From Halobacteriales archaeon QS_6_64_34 (GTDB taxonomy: Archaea > Halobacteriota > Halobacteria > Halobacteriales > Haloarculaceae), in NCBI GenBank assembly GCA_003020925.1, contig PXRT01000001.1:1-45304 (forward strand): a stretch of 45,304 nucleotides of DNA, written 5' to 3'. The position numbers were made by a program, and so were the translations under genes. Below are positions 1-7,915 of this stretch, in pieces. The notes under the pieces are model-generated. The model was not told the origin of the DNA. It made no database searches and worked only from the letters and a program-made list of their open reading frames with translations. Numbering within the stretch: position 1 is the stretch's first letter; each line of letters starts with the position of its first letter.

Positions 1-473
1 GGACACTCGCCGACCGAGTGTCACCGAACTATCAGGGCTCACATCAGATTCCATCTTGACGGCGGACCGCAGGGGTGGAATCCTCATTTCTCCGGACCTA
101 CATATTGTCCCGAAACCATCTTAAAGGCTTCGAGTTCCGATGGCGAGTTGCCTCGCCGCAGTGTGTGGTCGAGTTTCGATGGCCCCGACCGGGCCTCGTT
201 CGCATCACACTCGATGGGTGTGCCGTACTTAACGCCGTCGGACCAGGGACGCTTCGGCAGGCGATTACACGGGGCAGTGATTCTCATACGGTAAGGAGAG
301 ACACGGCAGGTGAGAGATAGCTTTAGGGCGAGTGGTAGCTACCTCGCACGCTGGTCTCGTGAAACGCTGTGTCTCGTGAATCTTGGTTTTCGCGCGCCCA
401 CGCGCGGGACTAACACGACAGCGGATGCGCTCACAGGGTAGTGTCATCCGCAAAAAGTCCGTGTCGAGGGGAA
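1..473. other. Left-edge region without a recognised gene
   Basis: I see no convincing gene here; the short ORFs on both strands lack haloarchaeal amino-acid composition and known motifs. A perfect 8-bp inverted repeat (2-9 with 15-22, 5-nt loop) sits at the edge. Near the right end a 7-bp inverted repeat (421-427 with 445-451) lies beside five A at 452-456. Read on the minus strand these are a U-tract and hairpin just after the MC1 stop codon, probably its terminator. The rest looks like spacer DNA with somewhat lower GC. Confidence 0.5.
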
Positions 474-782
474 CTAGATGTCGTCGAGGTGTTCGACGCC
501 CTCTTTCGAGACGTTCCCTTTCGTGATGTCGCCCGGCATCCAGTCCGGTTTGTCGTCGGGCGCTGTTTCGACCCAGGCCCAGGCCTCGTAGATGTGAACC
601 TTGTGGGTCCCTTTCTCCCGGAGCCGAATCTCCTCTGGGTCGGCCTCGTCCTCGCTGTCGGCCGGGTCGAGCCGCCGGGCGGCCTTCAACGCAGCCTGCC
701 GGGGTGTCCCGCCTGAGAAGACGCTCGATTCGTCACCATCCTCACGGAGCGCAAAGTTGCGCTTGTCGCTGTCGCGTGCCAT
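474..782 (-). CDS. MC1-family non-histone chromosomal protein
   Basis: A 102-residue basic/acidic mixed protein of the archaeal MC1 family, monomeric chromatin proteins that bind and sharply bend DNA. Visible family features are RNFALRE near the N-terminus, PRQAALKAARRLD around residues 28-40, IRLREKGTHKVHIYEAW around 51-67, and a C-terminal DWMPGDITKGNV stretch; these are the conserved MC1 strands and Trp-Met-Pro loop. The length suits haloarchaeal members (about 95-105 residues). A TATA-like sequence on the minus strand (about 822-832) would give a short leader. A CCATG/CATGG inverted repeat at about 795-815 between TATA and start could be an operator (inference). The gene is monocistronic and divergent from the 908-1105 gene. 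Confidence 0.93.
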   Translation of the reverse strand: MARDSDKRNFALREDGDESSVFSGGTPRQAALKAARRLDPADSEDEADPEEIRLREKGTHKVHIYEAWAWVETAPDDKPDWMPGDITKGNVSKEGVEHLDDI

Positions 783-821
783 GGTTTTCTTCGCTCCATG
801 TCAACTCAAAACATGGCACAC

Positions 822-832
822 CATAAATATAC
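822..832 (-). promoter_or_regulatory. TATA box for the MC1 gene
   Basis: The minus strand reads TATATTTATG here, 41-50 nt before the MC1 ATG. That spacing predicts a leader of roughly 15-20 nt, not a leaderless transcript. Confidence 0.5.
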
Positions 833-907
833 TCCCCGAATCGCCCTCCCTCGCCGCACGGTAGACTTAAGTGTATCCTACGGCGATGGACGGAATAGGA
901 TAGCGCG

Positions 908-1105
908 ATGGTGCGAAAGAAGAAGCTCAGCCCGAGTGGCGCCAAGGACGAAGATGGCGAGTACCACAACGTTCACATCAACATCCACGAGGACGAACTC
1001 GCCGTCGCCGGTATGGAAATCGGCGACGAGGTGTTCGTTCGGGTGCGTGACAACAAGATAATCATCCAAGAAGCCGACCCCGAAGAGGTCGAACACGATT
1101 TCTGA
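908..1105 (+). CDS. Small AbrB/SpoVT-like protein
   Basis: A 65-residue protein with a basic start (VRKKKLSP) and an acidic C-terminus. The section GMEIGDEVFVRVRDNKIIIQEADPEE resembles the swapped-hairpin AbrB/SpoVT DNA-binding fold (xGDxVxVxxxxxxIxIxxA). AbrB-like domains are usually transcription regulators or antitoxins, but no toxin partner is next to it. A TATA-like ACTTAAG lies about 36-44 nt upstream, in the divergent region shared with MC1. A GC hairpin follows the stop codon, so it appears to be transcribed separately from pyrD 51 nt downstream. The regulatory role is inferred from the fold only. Confidence 0.75.
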   Translation: MVRKKKLSPSGAKDEDGEYHNVHINIHEDELAVAGMEIGDEVFVRVRDNKIIIQEADPEEVEHDF

Positions 1106-1119
1106 CGTGCTGTCGCTAC

Positions 1120-1139
1120 CCCCCGACGGTCATCGGGGG
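1120..1139 (+). terminator. GC-rich hairpin after the AbrB-like gene
   Basis: A perfect 7-bp stem, CCCCCGA (1120-1126) with TCGGGGG (1133-1139), has a 6-nt loop. It lies 15 nt after the stop of the AbrB-like gene and 17 nt before pyrD. There is no T-tract, so it may be a weak terminator or an element in the pyrD leader. Confidence 0.4.
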
Positions 1140-1156
1140 AGGATTCGAACGCCCCA

Positions 1157-2209
1157 ATGAGACCCTACGATATCGCCAAACCGGTTCTGTTCTCGCTCCC
1201 GGCCGAAACCGCCCACAGCGTCGTCCACACGCTACTCGAGACCGCACAGGGGACGCCGATTACGTCGGCGATGGCCCGCCGGTACACCGTCACCGACGAC
1301 CGTCTCGCCGTCTCCGCGTTTGGACAGGACTTCGCCAACCCCGTCGGCGTCGCCGCAGGCTTCGATAAGAACGCCACGGTCCCGACGGCGTTGGCCGCAC
1401 TCGGGTTTGGCTTTGTCGAGGTCGGCGGCGTCACGGCCGAACCCCAGACCGGCAACGCCCGCCCCCGGATGTTCCGCCTGCAGGAAGACGGCGGCCTCAT
1501 CAACCGGATGGGGCTGAACAACGAGGGTGCGGCCGCCGTCGGCGAGCGACTGGCGGCCACGGACGCCCCGTTCCCGGTCGGTGTCAACATCGCCAAGAGC
1601 GAACACGTCGACACCGACGCGGCCCCGGCGGACTACCGCGAGACCTACGAACGGGTCGCGGCAGGCGGGGACTTCTTCGTCGTCAACGTCTCCTGTCCCA
1701 ACTCACAGGGGTTCGAGGAGCTCCAGAACCGGGCGGCGATGACTGCCATCTTCGAGGAACTGCAGGACGCCGGCGCCACGCCGCTGCTGGTGAAGCTCTC
1801 GCCGGACCTCCCCGACCCCGCCGTCGAGGACACGCTCGACCTCGTGACCGAACTCGGCCTCGACGGCGTCGTCGCGACCAACACGACGACCGAACGGCCC
1901 GAGGGGTTGCGCTCGCCAAACGCGGGCGAGACGGGCGGGCTCTCCGGGAAGCCAATCGAGGACAGCGCAACGAGGACGGTCCGCTTCGTCGCCGAGCGCG
2001 TCGACGTCCCCGTCGTCGGCGTCGGCGGTATCGACTCGGCCGAGAGCGCCTATCGGAAAATCCGTGCGGGCGCCGCGCTCGTCCAGCTCTACACCGGACT
2101 GGTCTATGAGGGGCCGTCACTGGCCCGCGATATCAACGCGGGGATTTTGGAGCGGCTTGAACGGGACGGGTTCGACAGTATCGACGGGGCCGTCGGCGCG
2201 GACCTCTAA
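1157..2209 (+). CDS. pyrD: Dihydroorotate dehydrogenase, class 2-like
   Basis: Oxidises dihydroorotate to orotate in de novo pyrimidine synthesis; class 2 enzymes pass electrons to membrane quinone. At 350 residues it has the class 2 N-terminal helical extension (residues 1-30, KPVLFSLPAETAHSVVH), then an FMN TIM barrel with NPVGVAAGFDKNA (61-73), ARPRMFRL (101-108), NRMGLNNEG (116-124) and a C-terminal phosphate-binding GVGGIDSAESAYRKIRAGA. The catalytic-base segment reads NVSCPNSQG, with Cys180 where class 2 enzymes normally have Ser and class 1 enzymes have Cys. Its last four bases overlap the convergent small gene at 2206-2415. The ATG follows the hairpin directly and matches the start of class 2 relatives. 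Confidence 0.96.
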   Translation: MRPYDIAKPVLFSLPAETAHSVVHTLLETAQGTPITSAMARRYTVTDDRLAVSAFGQDFANPVGVAAGFDKNATVPTALAALGFGFVEVGGVTAEPQTGNARPRMFRLQEDGGLINRMGLNNEGAAAVGERLAATDAPFPVGVNIAKSEHVDTDAAPADYRETYERVAAGGDFFVVNVSCPNSQGFEELQNRAAMTAIFEELQDAGATPLLVKLSPDLPDPAVEDTLDLVTELGLDGVVATNTTTERPEGLRSPNAGETGGLSGKPIEDSATRTVRFVAERVDVPVVGVGGIDSAESAYRKIRAGAALVQLYTGLVYEGPSLARDINAGILERLERDGFDSIDGAVGADL

Positions 2210-2415
2210 CGGCACTCTTCTATCGGAATCGCGGCCTGGATGTCCGCCGACAGCCACGCCGTCGTGGTCTCCTCGTCGGCGACGACAGTGAGCTCCGACG
2301 GCGCATCGGGGTCGTCGACCAGCCAGTCGAGGTCGAACCACGGATAGCTCTCACAGGCCGGGTTGCCGTACTGGTCCGGGTCGCCACAGTCGGAGTGTCT
2401 GTCGGTTACTGCCAT
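2206..2415 (-). CDS. Small acidic haloarchaeal protein
   Basis: A 69-residue protein starting MAVTDRHSDCGDPDQ and ending AAIPIEECR. I chose the internal ATG at 2413-2415 because the upstream extension is basic and not haloarchaeal in composition. The C-terminal half (SELTVVADEETTTAWLSAD) looks like the short beta-rich core of several haloarchaea-only DUF families, whose function is unknown. There are Cys residues at positions 9, 17 and 68, but no paired CxxC zinc site. It is convergent with pyrD, and the two coding ends overlap by 4 nt. It is not part of the pheST operon. Confidence 0.7.
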   Translation of the reverse strand: MAVTDRHSDCGDPDQYGNPACESYPWFDLDWLVDDPDAPSELTVVADEETTTAWLSADIQAAIPIEECR

Positions 2416-2521
2416 TGTCCCTCTGTGTGGTACTACGTGACAATGACGGAAAAATACCCTGTAACCAATCCGTAAGTTGGTTACTGCGGTGTTATGGCGC
2501 TCGGAGGCCAACGACTGACCG

Positions 2522-4402
2522 CTATGCCAGCGCGTCCAGCCGGAACTCGAAGGCCGCCACCGGCAGTTCCAGGTCGTGGTTGAGGAGCACCGCCGGATGC
2601 ACTTCGCCGATAACGCCGACCGTCTCGCCGTCCAGGACGATATCGGCCGCGCGGCCGTCGATGAACGTCGGGTGGGCCGTGGCGGGCGTTTCGAGGTCCT
2701 TTCCGAACGCCTCGGCGATGGCCTGCAAGCGGGCCTTCACATTTTCGTAGGAGGCGTCGGTACGGGCCAGCGCCCCGGCGACGGTCCGGTGTTCGGCCAC
2801 ACCGGTGTTCTCGCTGTCGTCCAGTCGGGCGGCGAGCCCGATTTCCGCGAGGTCCTGTGGGTAACGCCGGTGGGTGTTGTTCTCGAGGACCATCAGCAGC
2901 GACGGGAGCGCCCACGTCCGGAGGATGGTGTAGTCCTCGCTGTAGGGCTCCTGGATGGTGACCGGCTCCACGAGACCGACGAGGGAGTCGTCCGGCTCGC
3001 TGTTGTCACCGCTCGCCGGTTCGGTTGCCCCCGGCGGGGACAACCCCATCCGCTCGAAGTTCTCCGCCTCGTTGGTCATGTGGAAGTTCAGCAGGTCCTC
3101 GAAGCCAAGTCCCACGAGGGTATCGCGGGCAGCGTCCTCCAGCACGGAGCGGTCGTGGCGCCCGCCGACGGTCGAGACGTCCGGATACGTCGGTTCGAGG
3201 CTGTTGAACCCGAGCGCCCGGCCGATGTCGTCGACGATGTCCAGCGGGTGGATGACGTCGACCCGATACGGCGGAATCTCGACCTCGAAGGCGACCCCGC
3301 CGTCGGTCACGACCCGTTTGGCGTCCAGTCCGGCCCGTTCGGCGTAGTCGATGATTTCCTCGGGCTCCAGGTCAACGCCCAGCAGGCTCTCTATGCGGTC
3401 CTTGCTGACCGTCTTCGTCCGCGTCCCGAAGTCGGGGCGCTCCAGCGTCTTGCCGGCGTACTCGCCGGGGGCGTCGTCGGCGTACTCGACGTTCACGCGC
3501 TCGATGGTGCCGCCACGGGCCTCCAGCGCGTAACAGACAATCGAACACATGTGGTCGATGGTCCACTGGTCGGTCCCGGTCAGCTCGATGAAGAGGTCCC
3601 GGGAGTCCTCGGCGACCTCGGTCCGGCGGCCGTTGATGACCGGCGGGAACGAGAACAGCCCGATGGCGTCGTAGATGGCGGGCACCCGGTCGAAGTCGGC
3701 GACGAGGTCGCCATAGGCCTGGCCCGTCGCGTGGTTCCGGATGACCTCGTTGGGCGTCATCTCGGCGTCGGACTCCAGCGGAACGAACGCGGCCTCGTCC
3801 GGGTCGGCGCTCGCGTAGGTAATCGCATTGGCGCCGACTGGTTCGACGGCGGCGTCGCCGACCAGCTCGTCCGGGGGCTCCTCGCTGGCTTCGGTCGGGT
3901 CCTGTCCGCCGGTGAGGTCCGGAGTGTCCGACTCCCCGTCGGTCGGGCGGAGGTCGGTCCCTTTCAGCATCGTGAGGTCGTGGACCCCGATGGCGCCTTT
4001 CGCCCGCTTGCGGCCCATCGTGGCGTGGAGCTTCTCCTGCAGTTGAATCAGCGACTCCAGGGCGCCGTCGGAGAGGTCCAGCCCACGGACGACTGCGCCG
4101 GTGACGTAGGGCCGGCCCGCTGGCTGGTCCTCGACGCGAATCGTCCACTCGGGGCTGTTCGTATTGGGGACGTAGACGCCCCGGTCGTCGCCGTAGTGAT
4201 AGCGCAGCGAGCGGGCGACGCCCTCGACGGAGAGGCGGTCCAATCTATCGGGGGCGAACTCGAGCTGGAACTCGTCGTCCTCTGTCCAGCCCTCGAACTC
4301 CAGCCCGAGGTCGAACAGGTCCGATTTGAGTTCGTCGTCGTCTTTCCCGTCGCGGCCGGTCAGATAGCGAAGCTCGTCGGGGTCGACATCGACAACAGGC
4401 AT
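2522..4402 (-). CDS. pheT: Phenylalanyl-tRNA synthetase beta subunit
   Basis: Beta subunit of the alpha2-beta2 PheRS that charges tRNA-Phe. It is the archaeal/eukaryotic type: it starts MPVVDVDPDELRYLTGRD, has the B1/B5 region with PYRVDVIHPLDIVDDIGRA, and ends in a catalytic-like module (FEDLLNFHMTNEAENFERM, PSLLMVLENNTHRRYPQDLAEIG). At 626 residues it is longer than typical archaeal PheT (about 550). The extra length includes an acidic insert after LRPTDGES (about residues 153-190) and another around GATEPASGDNSEPDDS. The start codon overlaps the pheS stop by one nucleotide, indicating translational coupling. The alternative plus-strand ORF over this gene is a shadow. Confidence 0.96.
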   Translation of the reverse strand: MPVVDVDPDELRYLTGRDGKDDDELKSDLFDLGLEFEGWTEDDEFQLEFAPDRLDRLSVEGVARSLRYHYGDDRGVYVPNTNSPEWTIRVEDQPAGRPYVTGAVVRGLDLSDGALESLIQLQEKLHATMGRKRAKGAIGVHDLTMLKGTDLRPTDGESDTPDLTGGQDPTEASEEPPDELVGDAAVEPVGANAITYASADPDEAAFVPLESDAEMTPNEVIRNHATGQAYGDLVADFDRVPAIYDAIGLFSFPPVINGRRTEVAEDSRDLFIELTGTDQWTIDHMCSIVCYALEARGGTIERVNVEYADDAPGEYAGKTLERPDFGTRTKTVSKDRIESLLGVDLEPEEIIDYAERAGLDAKRVVTDGGVAFEVEIPPYRVDVIHPLDIVDDIGRALGFNSLEPTYPDVSTVGGRHDRSVLEDAARDTLVGLGFEDLLNFHMTNEAENFERMGLSPPGATEPASGDNSEPDDSLVGLVEPVTIQEPYSEDYTILRTWALPSLLMVLENNTHRRYPQDLAEIGLAARLDDSENTGVAEHRTVAGALARTDASYENVKARLQAIAEAFGKDLETPATAHPTFIDGRAADIVLDGETVGVIGEVHPAVLLNHDLELPVAAFEFRLDALA

Positions 4403-5964
4403 CAGTGAAGTACCTCCGTGGTCCGCAGCAGTTCGAGGTCACACAGCGTCCCGTGGACGTCCCGGATGTCCTCGAAGCCATACATCAGCATGAGCAGTCG
4501 CTCCAGGGAGAGTCCCCACGCCATCACGTCACAGTCGACGCCCAGCGGCGAGAGCACCTCCTCGCGGAAGATACCCGAGTTCCCGACCTCGACGACTGCG
4601 CCGGTCTCGGGATGGGTGCCAAAGAGTTCGAAGCTCGGCTCGGTGTAGGGGTTGTAGTGGGGCTTGAACTCCAGGTCGGTGATGCCGAACTGCTCGTAAA
4701 ACTCCGTGAACGTGCCCATCAGGTCACGCACGGAGAGGGCTTCGGCCATCACCCACCCCTCTATCTGGAAGAACTCCAGTAAGTGTGTCGGGTCCAGCGT
4801 ATCGTTCCGATACACTTTCTCGACGCTGAAGAACCGTTGTGGGGGTTCGAGTTCGCCGATAGCGGGGTCGGCAGACCCCGATTCGGACGAACCGGCCTCC
4901 GGCCCGTGAGTCCGGTGCCCGGAGAGATAGCGCATCGACAGCGACGTGGTGTGGCCCCGCAGGTCAAGCCCGCGTGCGACGTCTTCCTCCCAGGGGGAGT
5001 GATACCCCTCGCCGTCGGGGCCGACACCCTCGCGGTGGGCCGAGCGAACTCGGTCGAGGAGGTCCTCGGGGAGGGCCGTGATTTCGTCGGGCTGTTCGAG
5101 TGCGAACTGGTCCCAGTGCGTGCGCGCGGGGTGGTCCTGGGGCATGAATAGGCAGTCGTTAATCCAGAACTGCGCGTCGACGTGGGGCCCCTCCATCTCC
5201 CGGAAACCCATACCCACGAGGGTATCTTTCACCCGGTTGGCGGTCTGGCGGAGGATATGCTCCGTGCCGTGGCTCACGTCCTCGGCGTCGGCCTCGACGT
5301 TGTACTCGGTGAACTCCACGTCCTCCCACTCGCCGCTGGTCAGCAGCTCGGCGGTGAGCTGGTCGACGGTCTCGGCGGCCTCGACGCCGGCCTCCAGTGC
5401 CGCGACACCGTCCTCGGTGAGTTGAACCGAGCGGACGGTCTCCTCGCGGACGTCCAGTAGCCCGCGCCGTTCCAGCTGGGCGAGTGCGTCGGGGTCGGCC
5501 TCGTCGATGCGGTCGTCAGCGACGGCCTCGAGTGCGTACATCTCGGGGTCCTGGCCCGGTTTCGCGTCGGGGTCGGCGGTTATCTCGCCGCTGCCTATCT
5601 CGCCGTACCCCTTGCGGGCGTAGTTCGACAGCGCGATGTCGACGGCCCCGCCGTCCAGCCCGGAGGCGCCGATGACCTGGCCCATCCCGACCGGCCCCTC
5701 GTCGGCGCCGGCGTCGATTGTGGCCTCGTAGAGGTCCTGCTCGGGGAGGCTCTCGAAGACGTACTGGGTGCCCTCGTCGGTCAGCGTGTACTGTTCGACG
5801 GGCTCCTCGGTGACGGCAAGCAGGCCGTCGTCCCCGAGTTCGAACGCGGCCCGTGTCGCCGTCTCGGGTTTGAGTTTGGCCGCCTCGGCCACGTCGTCGA
5901 TTCGTCTCGATTCGTCCGGGTCGGCGGCCTGGAGGACGGCCACCTGTGCCTGTGGTCGTTTCAT
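4402..5964 (-). CDS. pheS: Phenylalanyl-tRNA synthetase alpha subunit
   Basis: Catalytic subunit of PheRS. The 520 residues comprise winged-helix tRNA-binding repeats (about 1-200) and a class II aminoacylation core: motif 1 region around TANRVKDTLVGMGFREMEGP (241-260), motif 2 with THLLEFFQIEG (393-403), motif 3 with GLSLERLLMLMYG near the C-terminus, and EPSFELF for Phe binding. Residues about 350-372, between the two core blocks, are a Ser/Glu/Gly-rich insert whose DNA (4864-4904) is two short hairpins; it falls in a surface loop just before FFSVEKVYRND. It is the first gene of the pheS-pheT operon, and its start is the only ATG in agreement with the family N-terminus. Confidence 0.97.
   Translation of the reverse strand: MKRPQAQVAVLQAADPDESRRIDDVAEAAKLKPETATRAAFELGDDGLLAVTEEPVEQYTLTDEGTQYVFESLPEQDLYEATIDAGADEGPVGMGQVIGASGLDGGAVDIALSNYARKGYGEIGSGEITADPDAKPGQDPEMYALEAVADDRIDEADPDALAQLERRGLLDVREETVRSVQLTEDGVAALEAGVEAAETVDQLTAELLTSGEWEDVEFTEYNVEADAEDVSHGTEHILRQTANRVKDTLVGMGFREMEGPHVDAQFWINDCLFMPQDHPARTHWDQFALEQPDEITALPEDLLDRVRSAHREGVGPDGEGYHSPWEEDVARGLDLRGHTTSLSMRYLSGHRTHGPEAGSSESGSADPAIGELEPPQRFFSVEKVYRNDTLDPTHLLEFFQIEGWVMAEALSVRDLMGTFTEFYEQFGITDLEFKPHYNPYTEPSFELFGTHPETGAVVEVGNSGIFREEVLSPLGVDCDVMAWGLSLERLLMLMYGFEDIRDVHGTLCDLELLRTTEVLH
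4864..4904. repeat. Double-hairpin insert inside pheS
   Basis: Two short perfect palindromes lie inside the coding sequence. GGGGTC (4864-4869) pairs with GACCCC (4874-4879) across a 4-nt loop, and GGCC (4894-4897) pairs with GGCC (4901-4904) across a 3-nt loop. They are separated by about 14 nt. The encoded residues (SSESGSADP type) are low complexity and in frame. The same layout occurs at 12172-12222, 33934-33973 and 8229-8271. Confidence 0.6.
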
Positions 5965-6289
5965 ATGGGTGTCTCGGTCGTTGTGGGGAGTACCGCAGGT
6001 CGCTCAGTTAACGGTTCTTACTTGCTGCGAGGGATATTCGGTAGACGGCCCCCGCGCCGAGCGGTTTCGTCCGGGCCACTGCGGCCCCGAGTCCACCGCC
6101 CGTCAGGCCGCAAAGAAAAAGCCGAATCCCGGGAAAACGGCTGGCTGGACGGCGACACTGGCAGCGTGGGATTCGGATGCCATGTGCGAGCGATTGGCGT
6201 GCTGTCTGATAAGAATTGTGACCTGGACGGCTAGCAGTGTTTGCTGAAGGTAGTGAGGAGTTTCACAGCCAGAAAGGGGCCGAAAATTC
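5965..6289. other. pheS-trpS intergenic region
   Basis: 325 bp with no credible gene. It should hold the pheS promoter on the minus strand just right of 5964, although I cannot pick a clear TATA box. It also holds a long stem with a U-rich tail downstream of trpS, listed separately. The short ORFs running through it are rich in Arg, Ser and Gly and look like noise. Confidence 0.45.
6111..6176 (-). terminator. Stem-loop with U-rich tail downstream of trpS
   Basis: CCGAATCCC (6122-6130) pairs perfectly with GGGATTCGG (6168-6176) across a 37-nt loop. On the minus strand the stem is followed immediately by TTTTTCTTT (6112-6120). This resembles the end of a transcript coming from trpS. Because the stem is about 115 nt past the trpS stop, a separate small structured RNA ending here is also possible. 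Confidence 0.45.
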
Positions 6290-7915
6290 CTAGCTCCGCA
6301 TTCGATGGGAGTCTAGGTCGATATCCAGCTCATCCAGTTTGTCCTCCCACTCGGCGCGTTTTGCCTGATGGTCTTCGAGGAACTGCTCCATCAGCTCCGC
6401 CGCTTGCTCCTTGCACCCGCCACAGAGGCGCTCGCCGCCAACACACTCGTCGTATACTTCCTCTGCGAACTCGTCGTCGTCACCGGAGAGGAGGTAGGCG
6501 TACAGTTCGTAGACGGGACACTCATCGGCCTTCCCGCCTTTCTCGCGCTGTTCCTCGGCAGTAGTACGCCCGCCGGTGGTGGCGGATTTGACCTTGTCGT
6601 AGCCGTCCTCGGGGTCGTCAAGCAGCGAGATGTGGGATGCGGGGATGGACGAGGACATCTTCCCGCCGGTGAGGCCGGTCATGAAGCGATGATAGACGGA
6701 GGAGGGCGGCAGGAAGCCGTAGCCGCCGGTGTCCAGTTCGACTTCGCGAGCGAGTTCGTCGGCCTCGGCGCGGTCCAGGTCGAACGCGTCGATATGCTCG
6801 TCGTAGACGCGCTTCTCGCCGTCGACGGCCCCGATGAGCGCCTCGAAGGCGTCCTCGGTGGCGTTGCGGTCGAAGATGCGGGTTCGGGGCCGAATCGGCT
6901 CCTTTCCCGCGTTGTCGAGTTTCTCGACGACGGACTCGCGGGCGTCGGCGGGCGCCTGGTCGCGGAGATAGTCGGCGGCCTCGACACAGCGGGGCATCTC
7001 CGGGTCTGCGGCGTACTTCTCGCGAGCGTCGTAGGCCTGGCGCAGCAGCGTCCGCTCGACGGCTTCGGCCTCGAAGCTGGCGAAGGCCTCGGTGACGCCG
7101 AAGTAGCGCATCCGCGCCGCGAGGTCACGGGCGAGTCGCATGTGGGGGTCCTGGTCCGGCCCGACGGGGATGACGGTCGGCGTGGGTTCCTCCAGTTGTG
7201 GATAGAGGATGTCAGCCATCTGCGTGACGACCGACTGCATGTGCGAGACGTCTGTCTCGCCGTCGAAGTCGTAGATGGCCTGCAGCTCCGAAAAGTTCGT
7301 CTCGGCGCCCAGTTCGAAAGCCAGGTCCTGTAGCTCGCGGTCGTCCGATTGGCGATACAGTTTGCCCTCCTCGGGGTCAAATCCCAGCGCGAGCAGGGAG
7401 AGGACGTAGCTCCGGGCGTGTTCGTCGATTTCGCTCCAGGGGAGCTCCCGGGCGGCGTGTGCCTCCAGGTCGGCGATGAGGGCGTAGGCGTCGGCGCCCT
7501 GTTGCTGGTGCCAGATTATCTCGTCGAACACCATCTTGTGGCCGATGTGGGGGTCGCCGGTGGGCATAAAGCCCGACAGGGAGGCAAAGGGGTCGTCGTT
7601 GCGCATGGCCTCGGCCACGGGCGAGTAGTCCCGGTGGCCGAAGATGACGCCCCGGCGCATCAAGTAGTGGGGGTTCGGGACCCCCGGGAGCACGTCGTCG
7701 AAGGACTCGATGCCGAACTGCTCGAACAGCTTGCGGTAGTCCTCGACGGTTGAGGAGCCCCAGGGGTCGAGTACCGCCTCGTCGGCGCCGGCGGCGTCCG
7801 CTCCGCCATCTGTCCGCACGGTCGACTCCCGCCACGAATCTCCCGACTGGCGGCGGTCCTCGTCGGGCGATGCATCGTCGTGGTGGGCGTCGCGGTCGGT
7901 CATGGTGGAAGACAC
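6290..7915 (-). CDS. trpS: Tryptophanyl-tRNA synthetase
   Basis: Charges tRNA-Trp (class I). The HIGH motif is in PTGDPHIGHKMV (HIGH at 123-126) and the KMSKS motif is GGKMSSSIPAS (KMSSS at 419-423). At 541 residues it exceeds usual archaeal TrpRS. Extra length comes from an acidic N-terminal tail (about 1-50) and a large insert between RMRYFGVTEAFASF and FLPPSSVYHRFMTG (about 283-400), a recognised trait of haloarchaeal TrpRS as far as I recall. The C-terminus has GGERLCGGCKEQAAELMEQF. The start is uncertain: MSSTMTDRDA offers a second Met four residues later. EndA lies upstream on the same strand beyond a repeat. Confidence 0.95.
   Translation of the reverse strand: MSSTMTDRDAHHDDASPDEDRRQSGDSWRESTVRTDGGADAAGADEAVLDPWGSSTVEDYRKLFEQFGIESFDDVLPGVPNPHYLMRRGVIFGHRDYSPVAEAMRNDDPFASLSGFMPTGDPHIGHKMVFDEIIWHQQQGADAYALIADLEAHAARELPWSEIDEHARSYVLSLLALGFDPEEGKLYRQSDDRELQDLAFELGAETNFSELQAIYDFDGETDVSHMQSVVTQMADILYPQLEEPTPTVIPVGPDQDPHMRLARDLAARMRYFGVTEAFASFEAEAVERTLLRQAYDAREKYAADPEMPRCVEAADYLRDQAPADARESVVEKLDNAGKEPIRPRTRIFDRNATEDAFEALIGAVDGEKRVYDEHIDAFDLDRAEADELAREVELDTGGYGFLPPSSVYHRFMTGLTGGKMSSSIPASHISLLDDPEDGYDKVKSATTGGRTTAEEQREKGGKADECPVYELYAYLLSGDDDEFAEEVYDECVGGERLCGGCKEQAAELMEQFLEDHQAKRAEWEDKLDELDIDLDSHRMRS

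Noticed and set aside
75..320. An 81-codon ORF at the left edge
   Set aside because: Its residues (many Arg, Ser, Phe; few acidic) do not look haloarchaeal and no start signal is visible.
1141..1150. A T-arm-like stretch (complement of GTTCGAATCC) before pyrD
   Set aside because: No acceptor, D or anticodon stems can be folded around it, and it overlaps the pyrD upstream hairpin; coincidence.
2576..4408. A 610-codon plus-strand ORF opposite pheT
   Set aside because: It is an antisense shadow in GC-rich codon-biased DNA; the minus-strand product is clear PheT with all family motifs.
5965..6234. An 89-codon plus-strand ORF upstream of pheS
   Set aside because: Composition is Arg/Gly/Ser-rich and it runs through the stem-loop downstream of trpS; no support as a gene.
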